Positions 33,956-42,579 of a DNA stretch of 64,000 nt are shown here, piece by piece. This stretch comes from Coprobacillus sp. CAG:826 (GTDB lineage Bacteria; Bacillota_I; Bacilli_A; RFN20; CAG-826). Both the position numbers and the translations under genes were made by a program. Below the pieces are notes generated by a model. It worked only from the letters and a program-made list of their open reading frames with translations, made no database searches and had not been told where the DNA came from. The DNA lies in contig FR897029.1 of NCBI GenBank assembly GCA_000437235.1, positions 1 to 64,000 on the forward strand. Reading direction: 5' to 3'. Numbering within the stretch: the stretch's first letter is position 1; each line of letters opens with the position of its first letter.

Positions 33956-34645
33956 TCATTTCATCCACTTGATTTTGCTTTCTTTTCCTTCTTTGATGCG
34001 ACGAATGTTATCTTTATGACGATAGATTAAAAATAGAGAAGAAAGGAAAGTAGAAATGAACAAAATATAGGATCCACTTAAAGTAGGATATAAAAGAATA
34101 GGACGTAATTGAGGAATTAAAATAAGAAGAGTGAACAAGGATCCGATAAAGGAAGAAAGCATGGACGCTAGGCTAACATACTTTTTGATTTTTAAAATGA
34201 TCAAGAAGACGATAAGCGTCATTATCGTGAGAATAGGACTGAAACTAAGAAGTGTTCCAAAGAATGTCGATACGGCTTTTCCGCCCCGGAAGTCACTAAA
34301 GATAGGAAAACAGTGGCCAATAGAAATAAAAAGCGCAATCGAATAATAATAAAGCTCAGGCATGGAAAATAAGTAATATTTTTCTAACCCGCTATTACGA
34401 AGAAATAGAATAGCGGTCCAAATTCCAAAAGCGGTTTTAAGCATATCTAAGAAAATGACGAGGGCGCCATATTTTTTTCCTAAAACTCTTCCGACATTGG
34501 TACCTCCTGCATTATGAGAACCATACTCACGAATGTCGAGATGTTTCAAACTTTTCGATATGATAACGGCAAAAGGAATGGACCCGACGAGATAGCCATA
34601 AATCATAAACCCAAGATAGAGTAGAATACCGTATAATATTTCCAT
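33956..34645 (-). CDS. plsY: Glycerol-3-phosphate acyltransferase PlsY
   Basis: PlsY transfers acyl groups from acyl-phosphate to glycerol 3-phosphate, starting phospholipid synthesis. The 229-aa membrane protein has five predicted helices and the family motifs GSIPFAVIISK, GSHNAGGTNVGRVLG and GHCFPIFSDFRGGKAVSTFFG given here in order of the three conserved loops. It is divergent from parE, the same neighbour as in B. subtilis. Array A lies immediately 3' of it. Confidence 0.94.
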   Translation of the reverse strand: MEILYGILLYLGFMIYGYLVGSIPFAVIISKSLKHLDIREYGSHNAGGTNVGRVLGKKYGALVIFLDMLKTAFGIWTAILFLRNSGLEKYYLFSMPELYYYSIALFISIGHCFPIFSDFRGGKAVSTFFGTLLSFSPILTIMTLIVFLIILKIKKYVSLASMLSSFIGSLFTLLILIPQLRPILLYPTLSGSYILFISTFLSSLFLIYRHKDNIRRIKEGKESKIKWMK

Positions 34646-34708
34646 TGAATTTCCTCACTTTTTTACAATAAGTTTCTTAAATTTTATATTCTTTTTTGAT
34701 GTTACATT

Positions 34709-34717
34709 TGTTATAAT
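34709..34717 (+). promoter_or_regulatory. Extended -10 promoter of parE-parC
   Basis: TGTTATAAT is a perfect TGn-TATAAT element; the -35 position (TTCTTT at 34689) is poor. Confidence 0.6.
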
Positions 34718-34772
34718 AACACATGGTATCTAAATTATATAGTATTACTTTATATTTAATAGGGAGGCTCAT

Positions 34773-36716
34773 ATGGGAACAACAAAAGAAAATGCGTCCT
34801 ATAGCGCGAATGATTTAAGCGTCCTTGAAGGATTAGAAGCGGTCCGTAAAAGACCGGGTATGTATATTGGTTCAACGAATACAACAGGCTTACATCACTT
34901 AGTTTGGGAAATCGTTGATAACGCTATCGATGAAGCAATGGCAGGTTATGGCGATGAAATCGCTGTTACCATTCATAAAGATGGGTCCATTAGTGTCTTA
35001 GACCAAGGTCGTGGGGCACCAACGGATATGAATCAAAAATATAAAAAATCAGGTCTAGAACTCGTTTACGCCACCTTACATGCTGGTGGTAAATTTGGTG
35101 GTAATGCCTATCAATCCGCAGGTGGTTTACATGGTGTTGGTGCATCGGTCGTCAATGCTTTGAGTAAATACTGCGATGTAACTGTTTATCGCAACAATGT
35201 GATTAGTCATATTCGTTTTGAAAATGGCGGTAAATTAGTAGTGCCTTTAGAAGTTTTAGGAAAGACCATTAAACATGGTACTTTGGTACGTTTTTTACCT
35301 GATCCAACCATTTTTTCAACCGTCGAATTTAAATGGGATACGATTTATAACCATCTTCAAGAATCGGCATTCTTATTAAAGAATGTGCGTTTTATTTTAA
35401 AAGATGAAAGAGCAGGATTAGAAGCCGATTTCCATTACCAAGATGGTATGAGAGAATATATTGCGCTTTTAAATCAAAATAAAGAACCTTTAAGTCCTAT
35501 CGTGACTTTTGAAGATAATTCCCAAGATATTAAAGTGGAATTAGCGTTCCAATATTGTAAACAAGATTATAACGAAACCATTTATTCTTATGTCAATAAC
35601 TTAAGAACAAGAGATGGTGGAACCCATGAAACCGGCTTCCGTTCTGGTTTTACGCGTGCTGTGAATGATTTTGCGGAAAATAACGGCTTATTACGCGGCA
35701 AAATAAAGTTAGAAGGTTCGGATATTCGTGAAGGTTTAACCGCGATTATTTCCTTAAAAATTCCCGAACAAAAGCTTGAATTTGAAGGACAAACCAAAGG
35801 GAAGTTAGGTACACCTGAAGCAAAACCAGTTGTCGAAAACTTCATTTATCAAAAATTAAGCTATTTCTTAGAAGAAAACCGTGAATTCGCGGTCGTCTTA
35901 ATTAAGAAATGTATTGATAGTTTAAATGCCCGTTTAGCGGCAAGAAAAGCCAAAGAAGAAGCTAGAAATAATAAAAAGCCAAAACAAGAAGTGATTTTAT
36001 CGGGTAAATTAACACCCGCTCAATCGAAAGATTATCCGCATAATGAATTATTCATCGTCGAAGGGGATTCCGCTGGTGGCACCGCTCGTACGGGTAGAGA
36101 CCGTATTCACCAAGCCATTCTTCCTTTACGTGGTAAACCATTAAATACGGATACGGTAGCAATGGATAAAATGTTAAAGAATGAAGAATTTGCGACCTTA
36201 ATTAATACCATTGGAGCAGGCGTAGGCCAAAACTTTGAAATTGGTGATTCTCACTATGGAAAAATCATCATCATGACCGATGCTGATACCGATGGTGCGC
36301 ACATTCAAACCCTACTTTTAACCTTCTTCTACCATTATATGCGTCCTTTAGTTACATCGGGCTGCATTTATGTGGCTGTACCTCCTTTATATCGTGTATA
36401 TAAATGGAAGGATAAAAAAGAAATCCATGAATACGCTTGGGATGATGAAGGTTTAGCAAAAGCCAAACAAAAAATCGGTCCTGGCTATCAAATTTCCCGT
36501 TATAAAGGTCTTGGTGAAATGAATTCTGAGCAATTATGGGATACGACAATGAACCCTGAAACCCGTACGTTAATTCGGGTTGGTATTGAAGATCCTTTAT
36601 TAGTGGAAAGACGAATTGGCGTTTTAATGGGTAAAGATGCCGGCTTAAGAAAGCAATGGATTGAAGAAAATATTGACTTCAATTCCTATGATACATTTAT
36701 GGAGGAGAGAAAATAA
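34773..36716 (+). CDS. parE: DNA topoisomerase IV subunit B (ParE)
   Basis: ATPase subunit of topoisomerase IV, which decatenates daughter chromosomes. The 647-aa protein has the GHKL ATPase site (VDNAIDEAMAGYGDE, DQGRGAPTD, GGLHGVGASVVNALS) and the TOPRIM EGDSAGGTARTGRDR with ILPLRGKPLNTD and DADTDGAHIQTL. ParE rather than GyrB is supported by pairing with a ParC lacking the GyrA box and by the plsY neighbour. GGGAGGC precedes the ATG. It overlaps parC by one base. Confidence 0.94.
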   Translation: MGTTKENASYSANDLSVLEGLEAVRKRPGMYIGSTNTTGLHHLVWEIVDNAIDEAMAGYGDEIAVTIHKDGSISVLDQGRGAPTDMNQKYKKSGLELVYATLHAGGKFGGNAYQSAGGLHGVGASVVNALSKYCDVTVYRNNVISHIRFENGGKLVVPLEVLGKTIKHGTLVRFLPDPTIFSTVEFKWDTIYNHLQESAFLLKNVRFILKDERAGLEADFHYQDGMREYIALLNQNKEPLSPIVTFEDNSQDIKVELAFQYCKQDYNETIYSYVNNLRTRDGGTHETGFRSGFTRAVNDFAENNGLLRGKIKLEGSDIREGLTAIISLKIPEQKLEFEGQTKGKLGTPEAKPVVENFIYQKLSYFLEENREFAVVLIKKCIDSLNARLAARKAKEEARNNKKPKQEVILSGKLTPAQSKDYPHNELFIVEGDSAGGTARTGRDRIHQAILPLRGKPLNTDTVAMDKMLKNEEFATLINTIGAGVGQNFEIGDSHYGKIIIMTDADTDGAHIQTLLLTFFYHYMRPLVTSGCIYVAVPPLYRVYKWKDKKEIHEYAWDDEGLAKAKQKIGPGYQISRYKGLGEMNSEQLWDTTMNPETRTLIRVGIEDPLLVERRIGVLMGKDAGLRKQWIEENIDFNSYDTFMEERK

Positions 36717-39298
36717 TGGCAAAGAAAAAAGTAACTCCAACCATCATTGAAGAAAATATTCAAGATGAACCCCTTGAAGAAATTATGGGGGATCGCTTTG
36801 CAATTTATGCAAAGTATGTCATTCAAGATCGGGCCATTCCGGATGTTCGCGATGGATTAAAGCCCGTTCAACGTCGTATTATTTATGCGATGTATTTAGA
36901 TAAAAACGTTTCCTCTAAACCCACGAGAAAATGTGCGCATACCGTTGGTGCCGTTATGGGTAAATTTCACCCCCATGGTGACTCATCCATTTATAGCGCT
37001 TTAGCGCGTATGTCCCAAGACTGGAAAGTCCGGGTTCCTTTAATTGATTTCCAAGGAAATAACGGTTCTATTGATGGTGACTCTCCGGCGGCTTATCGTT
37101 ATACCGAAGCACGTTTAAGTGAAGCTAGCGATGAAATGATTCGCGATTTAGATAAAGAAACCGTCGATATGCAATTAACTTTCGACGATACACAACTTGA
37201 GCCCGTCGTTTTACCTTCTCGTTTTCCTAACTTATTTGTAAATGGTACGGAAGGTATTGCCGTTGCGGTTGCAACCGACATTCCACCTCACAATTTAAGA
37301 GAAGTGAATGATGCGGTTATTTATCGTATTCAACATCCAAAGTGCACTTTAGATGATTTATTAACCGTTTTCCATGGCCCTGATTTCCCAACCGGCGGTA
37401 TTATTTATCGTAGTGAAGGACTTCGTTCCATGTATGAAGTCGGTAAAGGAAGAATTGAAATTGCTTCTAAAACCGAAATTATTAATGAAAATGGCTTCCC
37501 ACAAATCATCATTCATGAAATTCCTTATGCGCAAGTGAAGTCCGATATCGTTTTAGAAATTGATAAAATCCGTCATTCTCGAGTGATTGATGGTATCGTT
37601 GAGGTTCGTGATGAATCGGACCGTGAAGGTTTACGTATTGTCATTGATCTTAAAAAAGAAGCGAATGCCGAACTCATTTTGACTTATTTAATGTCGAAGA
37701 CCAACTTAGTCGCGGCTTATACCGCAAATATGGTCGCAATTGTCGATAATCGTCCAAAAACTTTAACGTTAGAAACGTATTTAGACGCTTATATTGCCCA
37801 CCAACGCGATGTTATTACCAGAAGAAGCAAATTTGATTTAAAGAAATATCAAGATCGTCTTCATATCGTTGATGGTTTAATGCATGCAATTTCTATCGTT
37901 GATGAAGTCGTCCATTTAATCCGTAAAAGTAAAGATAAAGCAGACGCTAAAATTCAACTTCAAAAGACATATGGTTTTAGTGAAGTGCAAAGCGAAGCCA
38001 TCGTCACCATGCAACTTTATAAATTAAGTAATACCGATATTACAATTTTCATGAATGAAAAAGCAAAATTAGAACAAGATATCGCGGCTTTAAAAGAAAT
38101 TCTTGAAGACAGTAAAAAACTCGATAAGGTCATTATTAGTGATTTAAAAGAGATTTCTAAGAAATTCGGTACCGATCGTAAAACGGATATTCAAGATAAA
38201 GAAGCGCCGATCAATATTGATCAACGTGACTTAATCGCTAAAGAAGAAGTTATGGTTGCAGTGACGCGTGATGGTTATGTAAAAAGAGCGACTTTAAAAT
38301 CATATAAAGCGAGCGAAGGCTCTTTCCCTGGTATGAAAGCAGGCGACGTTTTAGTGGCCGCAAGTAAAGCGATGACCACTGATTATTTACTTTTATTTAC
38401 CGATGGCGGTAATTATGCCTTTGTTCCTGTTCATGAAATTACTGAAAGTCGTTGGAAAGAAGAAGGTAAACACATTAACCTTAACGTCAATGTAAGTGGG
38501 GAAGAAAAGATTATTAAAGCACTCATCGTTTCGTCCTTTAAAGAAGGCGTATATGTGGCTTTATTAACCAAAAACGGACAAATTAAACGTACGGCATTAA
38601 AAGAATTCTTCTTGCAACGTTATAGTAAACCTGTCATGTGCATGCGTTTGTTAAAAGATGATGAAGTCGTTGATGTGGCGATAACCACGGGAAATAACGA
38701 TTTACTCGTTTTATTTGAAGAAGGAAATGCCACGCTATTTAACGAAAACGAATTAGCGGTTTTAGGTATTAAAGCAGCGGGTGTTAAAGCGATTTCAAGT
38801 AAAAATGCGCACGCTAAATTCTTGTTTAGTTACCCACAAGGCCATAAATGGAATAAATTATTGATTTTATCTCATGAAGGAGCCTTAAGAACCTTTGACT
38901 TTACCTCTTTACAAACGACCGCTCGTTTAGGAAGAGTGCAAGCGATCTTCAAATGCTTTGTTTCTAATCCTCATACGTTATGTTACGCTAAACGGATGGT
39001 AAGAAACCCAGAAGCCTTTAATTTAACCGGTGTTCTTTCTAATAAATCCATGATGGACATTGTCGTGGATGATTTCCATCCGGTTCCAAGCGATAAGAGA
39101 ATGAAAGCAAATATTGCTTTAAATGATGGAGAAAGAATTGATTTCATCTATGAATTAGAAGCCTTACGCGTCGATGATAATATCGTCATTGAAGAACCTC
39201 CAGTTCGTATAAAAGCGGAAAAAGAAATCTCATCCATCGATGATGACGATAAACCGGGTTATGAACAAATATCCATATTTGATGATATGGGAGATTAA
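36716..39298 (+). CDS. parC: DNA topoisomerase IV subunit A (ParC)
   Basis: DNA-cleaving subunit of topoisomerase IV. The 860-aa protein has the breakage-reunion domain with VGAVMGKFHPHGDSSIY and the catalytic Tyr in AAYRYTEARL, a coiled-coil hinge and a C-terminal beta-propeller. I find no GyrA-box (Q-R/K-R-G-G-R/K-G) in the propeller, which favours ParC over GyrA. The residues of the quinolone-determining region read GDSSIYSALARMSQDW. Start overlaps the parE stop (TAATG). Confidence 0.94.
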   Translation: MAKKKVTPTIIEENIQDEPLEEIMGDRFAIYAKYVIQDRAIPDVRDGLKPVQRRIIYAMYLDKNVSSKPTRKCAHTVGAVMGKFHPHGDSSIYSALARMSQDWKVRVPLIDFQGNNGSIDGDSPAAYRYTEARLSEASDEMIRDLDKETVDMQLTFDDTQLEPVVLPSRFPNLFVNGTEGIAVAVATDIPPHNLREVNDAVIYRIQHPKCTLDDLLTVFHGPDFPTGGIIYRSEGLRSMYEVGKGRIEIASKTEIINENGFPQIIIHEIPYAQVKSDIVLEIDKIRHSRVIDGIVEVRDESDREGLRIVIDLKKEANAELILTYLMSKTNLVAAYTANMVAIVDNRPKTLTLETYLDAYIAHQRDVITRRSKFDLKKYQDRLHIVDGLMHAISIVDEVVHLIRKSKDKADAKIQLQKTYGFSEVQSEAIVTMQLYKLSNTDITIFMNEKAKLEQDIAALKEILEDSKKLDKVIISDLKEISKKFGTDRKTDIQDKEAPINIDQRDLIAKEEVMVAVTRDGYVKRATLKSYKASEGSFPGMKAGDVLVAASKAMTTDYLLLFTDGGNYAFVPVHEITESRWKEEGKHINLNVNVSGEEKIIKALIVSSFKEGVYVALLTKNGQIKRTALKEFFLQRYSKPVMCMRLLKDDEVVDVAITTGNNDLLVLFEEGNATLFNENELAVLGIKAAGVKAISSKNAHAKFLFSYPQGHKWNKLLILSHEGALRTFDFTSLQTTARLGRVQAIFKCFVSNPHTLCYAKRMVRNPEAFNLTGVLSNKSMMDIVVDDFHPVPSDKRMKANIALNDGERIDFIYELEALRVDDNIVIEEPPVRIKAEKEISSIDDDDKPGYEQISIFDDMGD

Positions 39299-39303
39299 AA
39301 AAA

Positions 39304-39328
39304 AGAGCCATCTTCGGATGGCTTTTTT
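39304..39328 (+). terminator. Rho-independent terminator after parC
   Basis: AGCCATC-TTCG-GATGGCT followed by T residues; the UUCG tetraloop is stable. Confidence 0.94.
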
Positions 39329-39342
39329 GCTATATATAAAGG

Positions 39343-39374
39343 AATAAAAAAAGTTCTCTTTGCTTAGAGAACTT
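39343..39374 (-). terminator. Rho-independent terminator of the 115-aa membrane protein gene
   Basis: On the minus strand AAGTTCTC-TAAGCAAA-GAGAACTT followed by TTTTTTATT. One AGTAGTTATTT unit (compare arrays A and B) lies between the stop codon and this hairpin. Confidence 0.85.
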
Positions 39375-39387
39375 AAATAACTACTTT

Positions 39388-39735
39388 TTAAAAGAGCAGC
39401 GGTAATAAAATATGTAATAATTCTTCTTCGCTTGAGGAAGAAGAGGATACCTCAGCACCTCCACCATTTAGAACCGCTAGTGTTTGGCGAACTAAGGAAA
39501 GAATTAATAAAAGCGCCGAGAAAACAATATTAGAAATCTTTGATCTTCTTCCGATTCCTTCTTGTTGCACAGAATTGGTTAAAGAAATAATACCACATAT
39601 GATGCCAGCAATAGGAAAAAGAATACTTACACAAGCTCCAACAATAGCAATCACCGGAAAATGTGTATTTTCTTCGATGACTTCGTTTTCGTTTTCTTTA
39701 GAAGGCGGTTTCATATAAAAACCATTGAATTGCAT
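39388..39735 (-). CDS. Small two-helix membrane protein, unknown function
   Basis: A 115-aa protein with a hydrophilic N-terminus rich in Glu/Asn, two predicted helices (about 26-52 and 68-86) with a short basic loop (QQEGIGRRSKIS), and a serine/glutamate-rich stretch before a hydrophobic end (LLHILLPLLF). The layout resembles DUF4190-type proteins (glycine-rich hairpin AGIICGIISL), but I cannot assign it firmly. GAGGTG lies upstream of the ATG. It lies between parC and sigK. Confidence 0.65.
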   Translation of the reverse strand: MQFNGFYMKPPSKENENEVIEENTHFPVIAIVGACVSILFPIAGIICGIISLTNSVQQEGIGRRSKISNIVFSALLLILSLVRQTLAVLNGGGAEVSSSSSSEEELLHILLPLLF

Positions 39736-39769
39736 ACTTTAACACCTCGATTGATATTATACCAAATAA

Positions 39770-40468
39770 TTACGCTTTTGTTTGTCTTTTTTTGAATTCT
39801 TGTAAAAGTTTTGTAAGCGCACGTTTTTCAATGCGGGAAACATAACTTCTCGAAATTCCATACATTTTGGCGATTTCTCTTTGCGTATGTTCTTTTTCTT
39901 TTTGTAAGCCGTAGCGTAAGGAAAGAATTTGTAATTCGCGGTCGTTTAAAACTTCTAAGTATTTTAAAAGTGCGGTGATATTTTGTTCCCTTTCTAATTG
40001 ATCACTGACTTTTTCTTCATCGCTAGGGAAGACGTCCATCCAAGTAATCTCACTGCCATCTTTATCGGTACCAATCGCGTCGAATAAAGAAACGCTTTTT
40101 AAAGAACGCTTATTACTTCGTAATGTCATTAAAATTTCGTTTTCAATGCATTTAGCGGCATAAGTCGCAAGTTTAACATCTTTATCAATTTGAAAAGAAT
40201 CAATGGCTTTAATTAAACCTAAAGTACCAATAGAAATTAAGTCTTCGTTTGAATCATTGACACTTTCATATTTTTTAGCGATATGGGCTACTAAACGAAG
40301 ATTGTGCTCAATTAAGCGAATGCGCGCGTCTTCATGTGTGCTTTCAACGAATAATTCTTCAATCGCTCGTTTTTCTTCTTCTTCTGAAAGTTTAGGAGGA
40401 AAAACGCCATTTTGAATGTAACCCACAAAGTACCGAATATTAAAAAGAAGTTGCAGTATAAAATCCAT
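39770..40468 (-). CDS. sigK: RNA polymerase sporulation sigma factor SigK
   Basis: SigK directs late mother-cell gene expression (coat, cortex). The 232-aa product starts with a hydrophobic pro-sequence (about 1-20), then FPPKLSEEEE, IEHNLRLVAHIAKKYE, DLISIGTLGLIKAIDSF, KLATYAAKCIENEILM and a region 4 with TQREIAKMYGISRSYVSRIEKRAL. These match SigK more closely than SigE. The gene is intact and not split by a skin-like element. ATG 40468 follows GGGTGATTC; a TTG 15 bases further upstream is less likely. Activation probably needs pro-sequence cleavage, which in Bacillus depends on SpoIVB, also in this window. Confidence 0.88.
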   Translation of the reverse strand: MDFILQLLFNIRYFVGYIQNGVFPPKLSEEEEKRAIEELFVESTHEDARIRLIEHNLRLVAHIAKKYESVNDSNEDLISIGTLGLIKAIDSFQIDKDVKLATYAAKCIENEILMTLRSNKRSLKSVSLFDAIGTDKDGSEITWMDVFPSDEEKVSDQLEREQNITALLKYLEVLNDRELQILSLRYGLQKEKEHTQREIAKMYGISRSYVSRIEKRALTKLLQEFKKRQTKA

Positions 40469-40575
40469 AGAATCACCCAACACTAATGTACGAAAGAGAA
40501 GTTCATTTTAGAAGTAGAAAAACAAAGCGCTTTCGTAAGAAAATCATAAAAAAAGACGCAAAAAAGTGCGATTTT

Positions 40576-40603
40576 TTGTCAAATATCATTTTATTTATAT
40601 AGA
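40576..40603 (+). promoter_or_regulatory. Candidate promoter of the yqeG operon
   Basis: TTGTCA at 40576-40581 and TATAGA at 40598-40603, spacer 16 bp. A competing TAAAAT lies at 40612. Confidence 0.45.
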
Positions 40604-40641
40604 AAATCTAGTAAAATAGAAATAAAGAAAGGAGTACATTT

Positions 40642-41163
40642 ATGAAAAGACATATCCCTGATTATTATGCGCAAGATATATTTTCTATTGATCCTTCTTT
40701 CTTTAAAAAGCAAGGTGTTCGTTTTTTATTGTGCGATTTAGATAACACCTTGGATTCTTATCGCCTTTATTCCCCCAGTGAACGAGTGATGGCTTTTAAA
40801 GAAAAACTCGAAAAAGAAGGCATTCAACTTTTTATCATCTCTAATAACCATGGAGAAAGAGTAGAAAGTTACGCTAACGCACTAGGGGTACCATTTTCTT
40901 ATAGCACAAGAAAACCTTTTACGCGTCGGCTTCTCGCGTTTTTAAAAAAGCAAGGTATTGATAAGAAGAAATGTGCTTTAATAGGTGATCAATTAATTAC
41001 TGACGTTTCGTGTGGTAAGAAAAGTGGTATTTTAACCATTTTAACCGAGCCCATTGTGAAAGAAGATCAATGGACCACGCGTTTTAATCGCTTGATTGAT
41101 CGACCCATGAGAAAAAGATTAAAAAAACAAGGAAAATTAAAAAGATGGGAGGAAGCTATATGA
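40642..41163 (+). CDS. yqeG: YqeG family HAD-type phosphatase
   Basis: A 173-aa HAD subfamily IIIA phosphatase with motif I DLDNTLDSY, motif II IISNN, the Lys of KPFTRR and motif III GDQLITDVSCGKK. YqeG homologues are seen as phosphatidylglycerophosphatase-like enzymes, but the substrate here is not established. It heads the yqeG-yqeH-yhbY-nadD-rsfS cluster conserved in Bacillota and overlaps yqeH by four bases. Confidence 0.9.
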   Translation: MKRHIPDYYAQDIFSIDPSFFKKQGVRFLLCDLDNTLDSYRLYSPSERVMAFKEKLEKEGIQLFIISNNHGERVESYANALGVPFSYSTRKPFTRRLLAFLKKQGIDKKKCALIGDQLITDVSCGKKSGILTILTEPIVKEDQWTTRFNRLIDRPMRKRLKKQGKLKRWEEAI

Positions 41164-42284
41164 AACAAGAAGAAAAGCAATATTGCTTTGGATGTGGGGC
41201 AGAATTACAATCCGAACGCCCTTCAGAAAGCGGATATGTGCCTAAAGAAGTTTTAGATTCGAAAAACGCTTCTTTGTGTCAAAGATGTTTTCGCTTACAA
41301 AACTATGGAGAAGAAGCGCATATTTTTCCAGCTTCTCAAGATTTCCACTCCATTTTAGTGAGCGCTAAAAGGAAAAAAGCACTCATTGTCTACGTCGTTG
41401 ATTTCTTTTCTTACGACTTTTCATTATTTGAAGAGTGTAAGGAAGAACTTCAAGGCTTAGATATTTTCTTAGTAGGAAATAAACGTGATATTCTTCCTAA
41501 ATCTTTAAATGACCATGTTTTGATTACGAGAATTCGTTATTATGCTTCTAAATATGGAGTTTCCATTGTAGATACACTTTTAACGAGTGCTTCGAAAAAT
41601 TATAATATTGATGATTTTAAAGCCAAAATTGAAGAATTAAGAAAGGGTAAAGATGTTTATGTTATCGGCTCTGTATCCGCTGGTAAATCATCTTTAATTA
41701 ATACTTTATTAAAGAATTATCATAATCCAACGAATTTATATATCACTACGTCTCCTTATCCAGGAACAACGTTAGATGTGATTCGGGTACCATTAGATAT
41801 GCGTTCAGCCATTTATGATACGCCAGGATATCCTGTACCCGGTTCAATGATAGAAATCGTGAATCGTAAATGCATTAAAGATATCGTACCACAAAAAGAA
41901 ATGAAACCACGGATGTATCAACTCATGTCCAAACAAACCCTTTTAATCGGTGGTTTAGCAAGATTTGAATATGTAGAAGGCCCAAAATGCAATTTTGCTG
42001 TTTATGCTTCCACGATGGTTTCTGTGCAACGTTCAAAATTAGAGAAATCTGAAGGCGCATTCTTTGCGCTTATCAAACATCATCAAATTCATCCCTATGA
42101 TGCGAAGTTTATGCAAAAAGACGCATTTGATATGGAAGAATTTGTTTTAGAACCAGGTAAATATGAAATTCAGATTGTTGGATATGCTTGGATTATGTTT
42201 GAAGTCCAACAAAAGAGTCTATATCGCGTAAGCAAGCCTAAAGAGGCGCGCGTTATCGTGATTCAAAGAGGGAAGGAACAATAG
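41160..42284 (+). CDS. yqeH: Ribosome biogenesis GTPase YqeH
   Basis: A circularly permuted GTPase for 30S assembly. The 374-aa product begins with a four-Cys zinc finger (CFGCGAEL and CQRCFRLQ). Its G motifs come in the order G4 GNKRD, then G1 GSVSAGKSS and G3 DTPGYP, the cpGTPase signature, followed by a C-terminal RNA-binding domain. GGGAGG at 41147-41152 sets the start at ATG 41160 rather than 41145. It overlaps yqeG (ATGA). Confidence 0.94.
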   Translation: MKQEEKQYCFGCGAELQSERPSESGYVPKEVLDSKNASLCQRCFRLQNYGEEAHIFPASQDFHSILVSAKRKKALIVYVVDFFSYDFSLFEECKEELQGLDIFLVGNKRDILPKSLNDHVLITRIRYYASKYGVSIVDTLLTSASKNYNIDDFKAKIEELRKGKDVYVIGSVSAGKSSLINTLLKNYHNPTNLYITTSPYPGTTLDVIRVPLDMRSAIYDTPGYPVPGSMIEIVNRKCIKDIVPQKEMKPRMYQLMSKQTLLIGGLARFEYVEGPKCNFAVYASTMVSVQRSKLEKSEGAFFALIKHHQIHPYDAKFMQKDAFDMEEFVLEPGKYEIQIVGYAWIMFEVQQKSLYRVSKPKEARVIVIQRGKEQ

Positions 42285-42285
42285 T

Positions 42286-42579
42286 ATGTTAACGCAATCA
42301 CAAAAGAAACAACTCAAAGCATTAGCGAACAATATGGATGCTTTATATCAAATCGGTAAGAAGGAATTAGGCGAGCAACAACTGATTATGCTCGATAAAG
42401 CCTTAGAAGCGCGTGAACTCATTAAAATCACCGTTTTAAAAACAGTAGAGACGCCTTTAACCGAACTTGCCATTGATTTATCAATGAAACTTCATGCTGA
42501 AGTCATTCAAGTCATTGGCCGCATGATTGTTTTATATCGTAAGAATCGTAAGCAACCCAAAATTCACTTAGGTAAGTAA
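42286..42579 (+). CDS. yhbY: Ribosome assembly RNA-binding protein YhbY
   Basis: A 97-aa CRM-domain protein that associates with pre-50S particles. It starts MLTQSQKKQLKALANN and has the GQG-equivalent loop region as QIGKKELGEQQ plus IGRMIVLYRKN near the C-terminus. The usual aroE between yqeH and yhbY is absent. The next gene starts at the base after the stop. Confidence 0.93.
   Translation: MLTQSQKKQLKALANNMDALYQIGKKELGEQQLIMLDKALEARELIKITVLKTVETPLTELAIDLSMKLHAEVIQVIGRMIVLYRKNRKQPKIHLGK

Noticed and set aside
34773..39298. GyrB-GyrA instead of ParE-ParC
   Set aside because: No GyrA box is visible in the C-terminal domain, and the plsY-parE-parC order is typical of topoisomerase IV.
39770..40468. 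SigE rather than SigK
   Set aside because: The short hydrophobic pro-sequence and FPPKLSEEEE region fit SigK; no spoIIGA neighbour is present.
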